This document shows, in pieces, positions 1-10,693 of a stretch of 64,000 nucleotides of DNA. The notes under the pieces were generated by a model. That model ran no database searches. It was not told the origin of the DNA and saw nothing but the letters and a program-made list of their open reading frames with translations. Position 1 is the first letter of the stretch. The number at the start of each line of letters is the position of its first letter. Source of the DNA: Pinus tabuliformis (lineage: Eukaryota; Streptophyta; Pinopsida; Pinales; Pinaceae); contig CM062820.1 of the NCBI GenBank assembly GCA_031772625.1, positions 88,208,069 through 88,272,068 on the forward strand. The letters run 5' to 3'. The translations under genes and the position numbers were made by a program.

Positions 1-590
1 AAAAGCTTACAGTAATTTCAAGTGGGTGATCATGTCTGCGTGCGTGTTAGAGCCAAGAAAAGTACACCTCAGTGAATGGGTTGCACCAAATTGGCACCTA
101 GATCCTGTGGTCCTTTCCAAATTTTAGCACAGATTGGGCCTGTAGCTTATCAACTTGCTTTACCAAGCCATATACGGGTGCACAATGTTTTTCACGTTTC
201 TGTTTTAAAGAAATATGATTATGACCCCAAACACATAATAAACTGGCAAGAAATACAGGTGAAGGGGAGAAAAATTAAAAAAAAATCCTCGTCAACTTAT
301 CTTATATATGAGTATGTAATTATGCATAGTAGAGGTACATTCTGGTTTTACCAAATAATTAAAATAACTTTCTTTTGTCTTGACTATACAGGGAGAATCG
401 AAAGGCAAGTTCCTGGTCGAGCCAGTGAGTATACTCGATCGGAGAGAAGTAATGTTGCGGTGATGATTTATCACCCAAGTTAAAGTACAGCGGCACCATT
501 TTGGCCCTGAAGGGGCTACCTGGGACGATGAAAGGACCATGAGGGAGATATTTCATGGATTATTTCTCACAGAAGAACATTGGGATGGTG
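1..590 (+). pseudogene. Ty3/gypsy chromovirus polyprotein 3' end: integrase C-terminus and chromodomain, decayed
   Basis: The frame starting at base 1 reads as the end of a chromovirus integrase. It has a VGDHV-type stretch, then [19 protein letters not shown] and [13 protein letters not shown], the standard module before the chromodomain. Frame is kept to base 258. A 133-bp stretch (259-391) with GT and AG ends follows, after which the chromodomain entry ([12 protein letters not shown]) resumes in the same phase and continues to about 590 (FGPEGATWDDE). In-frame stops occur near 13, 85 and 445-450, so this is a dead copy. In the family this part contacts chromatin and guides integration. The 5' part lies outside the window. 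Family assignment is firm; the intron reading is inference. Confidence 0.85.
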
Positions 591-596
591 TTCAAT

Positions 597-610
597 GTTG
601 GGGGGGATAT
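597..610 (+). other. Polypurine tract of the chromovirus
   Basis: A G-rich run (GTTGGGGGGGATAT) lies just after the chromodomain frame and directly before an LTR-like TGATGTCCCCC start. This is the expected place for the plus-strand primer of a gypsy element. Confidence 0.6.
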
Positions 611-611
611 T

Positions 612-1262
612 TGATGTCCCCCATATATGTGTAAATATTTATTTTACTATATTTTTTTGGACAAACTGTATATTGGTTAACTTTGCTATAAATAGTAATT
701 ATGTCTTAATTTTATAAAAGTTAATTTTTGGAATCTTGGCAATAATTAATTGGTTTAATTTAAGTGAGAATAACTCATCTAAGGATGGCATTTTATTCTC
801 AAACAATTAGGGTGGGTAATTACCCTAGCCCTAACTACTTCCAGAAGGAATATTTATTCCAAGAATCAAGAGGATGGGGGGATTTGAGACATGGAGGAAA
901 AGAGGAAAACTGTGCGATGGACTGTGTTGTAGGGGCAGATAGTGCTACCTTGGCCATGTCTAGTTAAGACCAAAAAGCTGCTACATTCAAGAACATAAAA
1001 TCTTGAAAAGAATACCCTGTGAAGGGTAGCTCGGGGGGAAATCTCAGGCAGAGTACTGTTGGTCTTAAGGTTCGGAGGCAAATAATCAGAAGAATCCAAT
1101 TCAGTATATCTGTAAGGTCGAGGATAGATAAGTAAATATGAATAACTTCTCTTAAATTACAGAAGGTATTATTTACTTGTATAACTTCTGTCTTAAAGAA
1201 GTAGAATATTAACTAGTTAGATAATTTAGTTAAGAAATGTTACAAATAAAACCAGAATATGT
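612..1262 (+). repeat. 3' LTR of the chromovirus (left edge clear, right edge uncertain)
   Basis: The LTR starts with TGATGTCCCCC right after the polypurine tract. Bases about 844-1250 have a second, diverged copy at 33343-33752, including the shared stretches GGCAAATAATCAGAAGAATC and AGAATATTAACTAG. That repetition supports it being LTR. The right end is not fixed: LTR or downstream repeat may extend further, and no target duplication can be found because the 5' side is outside the window. Confidence 0.55.
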
Positions 1263-3300
1263 TGGGATATTGTCCCTCACTAAAGAAAACAAATTAATTA
1301 ACCTGTAAGTAATTTCATTCTACCACAATGATTATATAAGCAAACATAGCAAAGAACTATTATAGTTAAAAACAGAGGAGAAACGAATAGACCACAACTT
1401 CAAGAAAGAACAATAGAATAGTCGAACCATCATGAGAAATCACCACAAATAATCAGAGGAAAGTATGGCCTGCTATATTTTATTCCAGTGCAAGACCCAC
1501 TGAAAGCCTTGTGATAGCGAAACAATCATTGAAACTTGCATAAACCCCAGAAGAGCAAGGGCTTGTGTTATCAAAGAATTAATTTAAAGATAACAGACAA
1601 TCCTAGCACTAGAAAGTAATTCGTAAAGAAAAACAATAATATTGTTTCCATTATGGGAAATCAAAGAGAAGATTACTTACATTGTCAAAGTAGGTAAACC
1701 ATTCACAGAAATATCTTGGAACTAATTTGACAGAAGGGTTTCTAGAATCCCCTCAAACCCAAGAGTAATAGAAAATTACATTGTGGTTTCGAAATGAAAA
1801 TAAGAAATATGACTATATACATACTACGCAATAACAGAGTAGAAACTACCAAAATTTATAGCTTGCGGAAGGAAAAACTTTCATAATAAAAGATTTGTGC
1901 TATAGGCAGTTGACAATTAAAATAAGTCCAACAGAGAAATTTATGAACACGAAGCTCTACAGCTGAATAGAGTCAAATATCCAGAAAGGGATTTACACAG
2001 TTATAAAATCATCCTTTAAAACATTACACCATGAGCTCTTGGCTTCAAGACGATGGATTTTGAAATTAAAATTAACCATAGAGTCTGTAAAATCATATAA
2101 GAACAACTTTAAGGACATCCTGGTAAAACCTGCATACCCGGTAGAAATGCGGAGGACCCTGACATCACGACGGTGAATTGAAAAGATTCTGAGGGTTTTG
2201 TCCGAGAGCCGAACCAACCTGCAATAAAACAAGCATAGGATTTAGACTATAGCATCCTTGCGTTTTCGAAAATAGTAAACAAGGAAAGGAGCAGTGAGGA
2301 GTTTGACAGAGGATGTCACCAACAGATGGGTACCTATTTGAGTGTCAAACCATGCAAGCCAACCCTCTCCAGAGACATATGCGAACCGGAAACTGGCTAC
2401 AGCAACCAGAAAATGTAGTTCATCCCAGTAAAAAACTTTGATGAACCAGAATTCAAACTAGGACATGTGAAAATAAATTCACAGGTTAGAATTAACTTAC
2501 CAGAAAGGAGGTTTCCGAACTAGCCAGAGGACCAGGCGAGTGTTTAGCAGAGATACCAAATGATGAATTTTCCCTTACATGCCATATTATGTCCATCAAG
2601 ATGAAACTCTAGCCATTCGATATGGAGGAGGACTGGATGTCATAGATCAAGCACATTTTCCCACATGAGGACTACAACTGGAGGTGCCAGGACATTCACC
2701 TCAGAAGTGGACCATATCCCTAGGGAATTCAACAACCTGAGAACTACTAATGCCACTGTAAGGTTGATTTATGGTGGTAAATACATAATTTGTATAGTTA
2801 ATACGAATAAGATATGGTGGGATTACGAATCACAGTAAACCAAGTACTGGTATCATAAAGGCTTACACATGAACTTAGGTAAATCCATTCCTCGGGGTTC
2901 AAAACTATGGCATTAACATTTAAACAAATTTGTAATTATTGTAAAGTGCAAACCATAGAAAAATTTCTATATCAATTTGATGCCAACTATATATGTTAAT
3001 CTCGATTGCTTTATGATATCAGTACTTCGTATTATGCAAAGGTTGGAATATTCATATAGTTAATAATTTTTTTTACTATGGCTTATTCTAATTTTGGGTG
3101 TGTGACATTATAGCTTGAAAAATATGTTATCAAATGCAAAAAGAGAGGTTAAAATGTGCCACAAGATGGTTAGATGGGCAATAGAGGTTAAATGTGCCAC
3201 AAGATAATCAAATGAGCCTTGAATTGTTCCTATTTAGGAGGCCCATCACCTATCCAAAGATTAAGAATCGCCCATCACCTATCTACAGATTAAGAATCTT
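1263..3300. other. Non-coding sequence, possibly continued LTR or repeat
   Basis: No convincing ORF, splice-flanked exon or RNA gene was seen. The sequence is moderately AT-rich and could belong to the long terminal repeat of the preceding chromovirus or to unrelated repeat debris. Around 3130-3300 there are short local duplications (the 'gccacaagatg' and 'cccatcacctat' segments each occur twice). Confidence 0.4.
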
Positions 3301-4218
3301 CAAATGGGGCGAATCTTCATGGTTAAGAATCTTGTTGCATATTTATATATAACATATATATTAATTATTTTTATCACTATTATTAATAATTATAATAATA
3401 ATTAAAAATAAAGTTATATTTAGTTTTTTTTTTATGACTTTTTAAATTTTAGAAGGGTTTTGATGTCTATTATGGATATACATAAACCACATTCAAATAT
3501 TTCACTTGACATGACCATTGAAATAGCATATTTATGGCCCACGTTCTCGAGACTAAAATATTTTTTTATTAGTGATATATTTTTAAATAGACATCAATAT
3601 TGTTTAGCATTGTATATTGAAATATTTGCTTATGATACACATTGAATTGTTTATTATTACTAATATTTTTTAAATGTAACATATTAAGGCTAAATTAAGA
3701 ATTGAATAAATTACTCATCTCCACTTTTTCTTCCATGAGAAAGTAATTTTTTTTTTCTCTTTCAATTATTTTTTCCATGTGGGCATTGAATATTTTATTA
3801 TAATCAACATCAAAATATATTATTTTTATTCTTTTTATATAAATATATATGAAGTTGATATGGAAGCAAATTAGTGAAAATGGGTATTCAAATAATTTAT
3901 TTGAGTTATATATTGAAATATTTTTATAAAATATAAAAATTATATATCTTCCGCTTATATATATATGATTTTCTTTTACTTGCGTTATTTAATGTTTGTA
4001 AAGTCGATATAAAATTATATCATTTTACATGGATATCAAATATTTTATTTATGGTAAATGTGAAATATTTTTATCCTTTTCACTTATATTGAGTTATAAT
4101 ATCTATAAAAAATAGAGGGCACATAATTTATATTAGATTTTTATATTCACAACAAATAGAGGAAACATAGTGAAAATAAAATTATTCATGTTTTATAATA
4201 TTTTTAATTAAAATTAAT

Positions 4219-4249
<31 letters not shown>

Positions 4250-4764
4250 CTGAAAACAATCATAAACAATCATAACAAATATTAAAAATTTATATTAAAT
4301 TTAATTAAGTAAAAAGATGTTAAATAATTAATTCTAATTAATATTGTTATAAATATTATTAGTTAGAATAAAATTCCCCAATATTACTTTTCTAATGGAT
4401 ATTGTTTAGAAACTAAGTTAATGTTGTTATTTTTAATGTTAATCGATTTAAAAAAAACAAATTTTAGTTTTTTCAAACAAACTAATGAAATGAAAATGAT
4501 TTTAAGATATATATTCTTTATTAAACAATCATAATAATTTAAAAATACATTTAGATAACATATTTTAAAGTTTTGACTTTATAAATTTGGTCAGAAAAAT
4601 TTATTAAGAGAACATAAGTCCTCTAAATAATTATTATAAATAATACTTTTAATACAAAATTTCAGACACCATTAAAATTTTCAAAACAAAATTCTAAATA
4701 GCAAAATTTTCACATTTCATCCAAGTGAATCTAATTTTAAAAGACAATTTTTAATCGTTATGGA
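3301..4764. other. Very AT-rich non-coding stretch
   Basis: Long A/T runs and a short (TA)n tract near 4223-4248 occur here, with no supportable gene. The short ORF at 3460-3645 has low-complexity composition and no recognisable motif. The stretch ends abruptly where homology to the peroxidase 5' flank starts. Confidence 0.5.
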
Positions 4765-5175
4765 CAAAAGATGCCATATCAATGACCCTTATCTCGTGGC
4801 ATGTGGTTGAAGACTATGAAGTCGTATCACCCCCTATATCATGCCATGGCATCAGAGAATATTAAGAACCATCAATCTCGTGTGGGAAAGGTTCCAATTT
4901 CGACCACAAGAATCAACATCCAATCACATAGAGGGAAAAGGGATGAAGAATTTATTTTAGGTAAAGCACTAAAAGATAGCCCAATTTTGAACATGCAAGG
5001 TTTGATGTAACAATCATAAAAACTGAAGTGATTGTTTGGTGTGGAAATCACAAAAGCTAAAGTGACATTTGAGGAATGGTTTGAATGGCAACAAAGGCAG
5101 CTCCTTGTCAGACTTTTCTTTCTCAATGTTTAGTGTGGGCCATCTAGTTTGAAAACTTCGCACAACACTGCTATT
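4765..5175 (+). repeat. Copy of the peroxidase 5'-flanking region
   Basis: This segment aligns with 34050-34355, upstream of the peroxidase gene. Shared stretches include GGGAAAGGTTCCAATTTCGA, ACCACAAGAATCAACATCCA, GGCCATCTAGTTTGAAAAC and the end at 'cactgc'. Homology stops exactly there, and the peroxidase gene that follows in the other copy is absent. A small ORF here (4801-5010) is not conserved as protein in the other copy. It is read as the left end of the ancestral duplicated unit. Confidence 0.8.
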
Positions 5176-6326
5176 TTCATGCCCTCAATTATTTTTTTCA
5201 TGAATTGTCCAATGTGCAGCATCGGCCAAACACTTAATTTTTTCCATTGTTAAACTATTTCATGAACTATGCCTAACATTCATCTTATTTACCATGTGAA
5301 AACATTAATGTCCAGAATACATTAATAAAACATTCAACCAGCAAGAGACACACTCTAATAGTATGCAAGTAAGAATTATAATAAAATTTTGTTTCTTTAC
5401 AAATGACCAGGAGAAGAACTCGACTGGAATTTTTCCACTTTACAAAAATCGTTGTCATGTAGCGCGGCCGGTCAATCGACCCGATCGTTGCACCGTTCAT
5501 CCTTGCCTAAGACCCAACATACATTTCACTGAATGTTATGTTGTGTCTTCCGTCGTTGTTCGGTGTAGGTGCACTTGCCCGCAGCTCGTGCCACCCCACT
5601 GCACTTCGTTTCTCTGTCTGCAAAGCTCACCACCGCCCGTAGCTCGTCATGTCGACCAGCGAGTACCCATACACTGGGTCACCCTGCCCACGAGTTCCCA
5701 CACCCGAGTTACCGCCGTTCAACTCGTCGCGATTATCTGTTGACCCAGTGGTGCGACCTACGGTTTGTCCGCCAAGTCTGCCCGAGCTCCGTGTAACTCC
5801 ACCACCTGACTCTACTACGTTCTGTGTTTAGTCCCAGCACCCATTGTGTGGACTCATCTCAGCTCGCCGCTAAGGCAGCTCGACCAGTAACACAGAGCTC
5901 CTTTTCATAGACTTGTGAGATGATCCGTTCATGCACTTTGCCACCAATTTCTGACTTGGTTTATATGGTGGCTTACCAAAGTGGGGTCTTCGGCCCATGG
6001 CCAAGCCGACCCAACTTTTGGTGTTTCACCGCAATTTAACCCAACGACTTGGTGTGGGGCACCCACACACGGAACCACCCACCCATATAAGTCCACGGTG
6101 TTCAACACTTAGACATTTCAACAAATGAATTTTCGCGTGTCGCTCACCTACTTGCCCAACTAGCTCGTCGCCTCGTTTGGGTGCGCGCCCAACTCACCAT
6201 TCCGTCCACTCAACCCATCCCCTGCCTGTTGTGCGCCCGTCACCAACTTTCACTAAAACTTGGTTAAACACGCCGGGTGGGCGAGCCCGACTTGCCCGAG
6301 CACACCAATGACTCGTGGGCATTACA
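5176..6326 (-). mobile_element. LTR of a minus-strand chromovirus
   Basis: This is a GC-richer stretch (roughly 5460-6330) unlike its AT-rich neighbours. On the minus strand a purine run (GGGAGAA) directly precedes TGTAATGCCCACGAG, a typical gypsy LTR start at 6326, just downstream of a chromodomain frame. The distal LTR end is uncertain and is placed near the point where peroxidase-flank homology ends. Plus-strand ORFs at 5363-5831 are compositionally driven and match nothing I recognise. Confidence 0.5.
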
Positions 6327-6404
6327 TTCTCCCTGACCTAAAGTCATTGTCATCCTTGGAAATTTGGCTATCCTCTATAGCTTCTTGTTGTACTTCGTAG
6401 TCTT

Positions 6405-6662
6405 TCACTTCCATCTCCACCGTGAGTCCTCCATTTCATAGCTATCCTCCTCCAATGCATCCTTCCATCTAATGAGAAATTCCAATCTCATGTTACTCCC
6501 AAGTCTCGTTGTCTGAAGATCCAAAATCTTCTCCAACAAAAGATTTGGTCTGTCAACAATCATGGTTGGTCCCCTTGGTGGCTCCACCCTCTCTGGATGT
6601 CCTACATCAAGTCGACACTTCTTCAACTGACTGATATGGAAAACATGATTTTTTGAGAGCAT
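6405..6662 (-). pseudogene. Chromodomain fragment of a Ty3/gypsy chromovirus
   Basis: The 85-residue minus-strand frame begins with NHVFHISQLKKC, the integrase-chromodomain linker, and continues with LEKILDLQTTRL and LEFLIRWKDALEE, which fits the aromatic core of retroelement chromodomains. The usual ATWE-type end is altered to DSYEMED. Nothing of the integrase remains upstream: the frame is cut at about 6655, where homology to the sequence downstream of the peroxidase begins. It therefore lies at the junction replacing the peroxidase in copy A. It differs from the first chromovirus in both LTR start and linker sequence. Confidence 0.75.
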
Positions 6663-6789
6663 TCCTTATACAATCTTCTGTTGATTTGTCTATGTATTTT
6701 TGTCTATAATATTCTACTTTACTCCATTATAACTGAGAGAGTGCTGGAGTATTGTCTGCAAAGAGTAAGTTTTCTTCAAAATTGCATAG

Positions 6790-6965
6790 TACAAAAATGC
6801 ACAGTTGGAAGTATCCAAAGAGAAATAACAGAAACTCCACATACAATTCAAAAATGCACAGTTGGATGTATTCAGAGAGCAATAACAAAGACTATACTAA
6901 GAAGTTAAGGACCCGGAGAGTCTCTAAGCAAAGGACCCAAAGTTCAAGAGCAAGCCATTTGTGAA
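6790..6965. repeat. Short imperfect direct repeats
   Basis: The motif AAAATGCACAGTTGGA with its following bases occurs at about 6797 and 6852. In copy B the same region has grown into a roughly 215-bp tandem duplication (36640-37070). Confidence 0.6.
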
Positions 6966-7190
6966 AGTTGTAAAGTAGAACTTCCCTGGTTAGGAGTGAA
7001 TACCGCTCTTTGAGAGAAGGTTTACCGCTTGGTTTTGCTCTTTCTAGATGGGAGCTTAAGATATGATCTGAAAGTTGATTGCCAATCTCCTAAGATGTCT
7101 CATCTAGCTGAAAAGGATAGGGGTGGAAAGAATTGTGGTCCCTGACTCAGTAAATGAAACTTTTGGCATCTTCATGAATGGAGATTTGAT

Positions 7191-7495
7191 CACTAATACA
7201 TAAAGGGGAGTTTTCAGACAACATTTGAGACAATTTTTGAGTAAAATGTTTTAACTTGAAACAAAAAAAACTTGTGTATTGTCTTAAATATTGTCTTTAA
7301 CTGGGTGTCTCAAAAATTATTGTCTTAAATATTATTGTCTTAAAAAATATTGTCTTAAACGACAATTTCATTTTTGTCTCTCTCGAGACAATTTCATTTT
7401 TGTCTCTCTAGAGACAACACAATATGTCTTTAATACTAGACAATAAATTTTTTATTTAAAGATTACTTTTGTCTCTAGAGACAATATAAAACAAT
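7191..7495. mobile_element. CACTA-transposon-like end with subterminal repeats (candidate)
   Basis: The stretch starts with CACTAATACATAAAGGGGAG and is packed with short motifs in both orientations: TTGTCTTAAA/TTTAAGACAA types and TTGTCTCTAGAGACAA palindromes, with more than ten TTGTCT or AGACAA cores in 300 bp. A CACTA terminus followed by dense short repeats bound by the element's own protein is the known architecture of plant CACTA (En/Spm) ends. Copy B (37197-37455) keeps the repeats but its terminus reads CATTA. The matching TAGTG end was not found, so this is tentative. Confidence 0.4.
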
Positions 7496-7586
7496 GAATC
7501 CAAAAATATCTTACCATGGAAATAAATCGATATAAAAAAACATTTAATTAAAAATAAACTACAAAATCGTTGATTAATTCATGTTA

Positions 7587-7656
7587 GTACACAGTGGAAT
7601 CGAACCACCAACCTCCTATTTGTAAGGCAGACGTTCTTCCTTTGAGCTAGCACACT
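7587..7656 (-). pseudogene. tRNA-like sequence, degenerate (Val-TAC-like or tRNA-derived repeat)
   Basis: On the minus strand an A-box-like GCTAGCTCAAAGG is followed by CTGCCTTACAAATAGG, an anticodon arm with TAC in the loop and a damaged stem, then the B-box GGTTCGATTCC. The acceptor arms do not pair well, so this is a pseudogene or the head of a tRNA-derived repeat. Copy B keeps a related form near 37560-37622 with a 66-70 bp tandem duplication across it. Confidence 0.5.
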
Positions 7657-8589
7657 TTAAAGAATTATGTGAAGAGATATGGAAATCCTGAAAACTACAT
7701 TTATAGCCATTGATTTTTTTTTTTAAATCTGACTCATGATCTATAATCCTTATAAAGACTATAATCATGCACACTATATTTTTAACTTACTAAAACTAGG
7801 AATTGCCCCAAAAGGTGCAAAGAGAGGAGGATTATATCTCTAGCAAAAAAATTCAAAATCTTATATTAGTATACAGTTAAACGTTCATGTATACAGGCTA
7901 TCTTGCTACAGTGGCATATCCCTGTGTTGGGATTTCATTCCATGTTAAGACTTCTTTTTCTTCATATTCTTGTCCACACATGTATGTGTCTATTATTGTG
8001 TATATGCACCCATATAAAATTCTATAACAAAATGTCATGATTTTCAAACGAAAAACAGAAAGAATCATGATTTGTGAATCCACAATCTGCGTTTGAGTCG
8101 TTATCAAAGCAAAAGAAATGAAATGGAGTGGATATATTCCCTTGCACATTTGCAATCAATTTTCCCTACTTAAAAGTTAATAGACTTGGAATATGTTTTT
8201 CCTTTGAATTTTAATCTAGATAGATTCATGGCTCCATCATAGTCCCACAATTATATGGGGCCCTCTATGGCTTGGGAGTTCCACACCAGCCATTGTTTAT
8301 AGTAGTGAAGAGTACTGATAACCGACAACATGTGCTAAAAAAGTCATTTACGCTACTACTAAATGCAAAGATATATCATGATAATGAAAAAAACAACAAT
8401 GAGTTTCTTATTAAACAAGTGGACATTGAGTATAAAAAGGAGAGGATGACATAATGGAAGACAAACTACTCTTCAATAGCTAGTGCCAAGAAACCATGGT
8501 GCACAGTCAACAAAATAGATAAGCATAACATGTGAAAAGTTGCAAACTATGAACTCTAAAGAAAAAGGTCAAAGAACTGCTTAACATAA

Positions 8590-8818
8590 TTGCTCGAGTG
8601 GGATCTATCCACCAGTACAGAGTACTTACAAGGATAACAGCAATTAGACAAATTGTGTTGGTGATCACATCAAAGAAATGATCTTGAGCATATGCCTTCA
8701 CAATCTCATTAGTAAAACTTTGACAATACATTATGAGGAACAACTTGACAAAAGTAACTGAAACCATAATTCCAACCACCTAATGCCATTTGTCACCATC
8801 TAAAGATAAATCATCCTC
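8590..8818 (-). pseudogene. Metal tolerance protein (cation diffusion facilitator) exon, copy A
   Basis: The minus-strand translation contains VGIMVSVTFVKLFLIMYC, then SFTNEIVKAYAQDHFFDVIT, then a YWWIDP segment. This is the transmembrane region of plant CDF/MTP transporters with the DHxxD metal-site motif (DHFFD), closest from memory to Mn-type MTP8-11 proteins. A splice acceptor (CCACAG) precedes the exon at 8819-8820. An in-frame stop replaces the Trp codon seen in copy B (KWH-stop-VVG), and no other MTP exons lie alongside. It is a lone broken exon. In intact genes the protein moves Mn2+ or similar ions into compartments. Confidence 0.85.
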
Positions 8819-9453
8819 CTGTGGAAATTTGGAAATAGATTTGACAAAAGTTAATTCCTTGTATGCAAATTGGAAAAAATGTCTGTCTCTCAAAATAAAA
8901 TACACAAAATTCTGACCATAAGGTACATGATAGAGAAATCAATAGTATGATACGAAGCATGGAGAAGCAAATCCATGGCTAATATGAGCTCAATATCAAG
9001 GTAACTTTGAAGACAAGGAGTAGGATTATAACTAAGCAAAAAAACAAGAGTATGTAAAATGATAAAACAAAACTGTAAGACTTAGCATACAAGTAGGTCC
9101 CGAGAAACATGCATGGACTTTTGGTGTTCGGGTGTTGCAAGCCCATGATTCCTTATAATCTATAGTCATAAGACTAGAATTTTTCAATAAATGGATACTT
9201 GCAAGAGTTGATGTCAAGATAGGAGGATTTCTACTAATGGCCATACAAAAAAACAAGTCAGAAAGCTTTTAATCTATATTTGAAAAATAGAAAGCAATTC
9301 TTCCAGATACCAGAGAATATATAAAACCCTAAATGCAGGCTTTGCAAATTTATTTTTCCTGTGAGGGATTATAAAAACTTCAAATGTAAAAAGAAAATGT
9401 CCAAATAACTATTCTAATTTGACATTCATAATGAAAAATTCAGAGTATCTTAC

Positions 9454-9507
9454 AGTGCACTCAGGCTCACCAAACCTCTCTGGTAGTGAAACAACATTGT
9501 GTTTGAC
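9454..9507 (-). pseudogene. Unidentified 54-bp exon-like segment, copy A
   Basis: A TAG acceptor and a GTAAG donor on the minus strand flank 54 bases (18 codons) reading VKHNVVSLPERFGEPECT. Copy B (47059-47112) keeps both splice signals but gains a stop. Short length and clean splice sites suggest a captured or relict exon. I cannot name the gene. Confidence 0.45.
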
Positions 9508-10514
9508 CTAAAAAATCAAGAGCATATAAATTCTATTAATGTCTAAAATGGAGCCCCAAAAATTCCTTGTTCAGAAAGACAGTTCAACTCGTGAGACTTG
9601 CGGAATGATAAGCTGTGTGATCTGTGTCCATTTTGATATCAAGGAGTTCAGGACCAAATTGTAGCCAAAGAAATCATGGGTTGCATTGTACATGTATGAG
9701 GGAGACTAAGACATCTAGTCCAAGATATAACATGCAGATTCATCCCTGTTGTTCGCATGAAGTTTGATTTTTGATCATTCTCCTAACTTGTTTTCTGTTT
9801 GTCTACAATGCTTTAATGGTTTTGACAGTTGTTCCACAACTTTCACTAACTTTGTGTGTAGATGCAACTTATGTAGTTGCAGAACTCTAACAGTGCAAGC
9901 TTGATTTTGAAATAGTTGTTGTTTGACTCTACCTTGCCCAAACTTGCACCGTCCATCTAGAGAACAAATTACGAACTCAATTATAACACAAATCTAACTC
10001 TAATTCTTTTTCAAGGGTTCATTCACTAGATTTCCTTGTTTGAGTTGGAATAGGAATTCAATTAGATTCAATTTATAGCTCCATTTTCATCACTGTCGGC
10101 TTTTCATTGTCCTCCATTATTTATTAACAATCCATGGAGAAGTAAACAACTTTGGACATTACTAATATCTATGAGATGTTTGCAAAGCGTCTCCTCTCCA
10201 TAGATACAATTTAGCTTTGAAAGTTGTCAATCTGCCCCACTTTCTATTTGTTTTTAGTGGTCTAAAAAGTGTTATTATCTCTTATTTGGCTAATAGCTAT
10301 AACACCTTTATGAGACATCATCATCATATTATCTTTTACTTACGTGTGACTATCATTACTCCTAGAGAAGTGAATATCTAGTTCTGGAAGACAACCTAGA
10401 CACCATGATACATAATGAATGCTACTTGATTTTACAAAATGGATTCAGTATATATTTGATTTAGATTTTTTGTCAATAGGAACACAAAATAGTAATCTAT
10501 TCTAATATAAATAC

Positions 10515-10693
10515 CTTCAAGTGGCTGAGATATCATCATTTGAATCTCAAGTGATGAGTGGCCAACCCAAGTAACAACACCAACAACTTTCAGGTTAGTA
10601 TCTACATGGATTGGCTTTTTTCAACGCCATCTTGTCAACTGATGATGTCACTAGTAACAATGGTCTTGTTGCATTGTCCTCATCAGCACAGGC
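10515..10693 (-). pseudogene. Acyl-CoA thioesterase (hotdog-fold) exon, copy A
   Basis: A TTGCAG acceptor precedes a minus-strand frame reading ADEDNATRPLLLVTSSVDKM. A frame shift near the LKK residues leads into VDTNLKVVGVVTWVGHSSLE and IQMMISQP, then a GTATTT donor. This matches the first hotdog domain of plant ACOT9-type acyl-CoA thioesterases, whose consensus reads LVTASVDK then VGAVTWVGRSSMEIQ. The enzyme family hydrolyses acyl-CoA to fatty acid and CoA. The frameshift is shared with copy B, so the exon was dead before duplication. No other ACOT exon was recognised nearby. Confidence 0.85.

Noticed and set aside
5363-5831. Three overlapping plus-strand ORFs up to 126 codons
   Set aside because: They lie in a GC-rich LTR-like stretch, have no family motif, and the frames overlap each other.
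7587-7656. Functional tRNA-Val gene
   Set aside because: Acceptor and anticodon stems do not pair, and copy B has a duplication through the T-arm.
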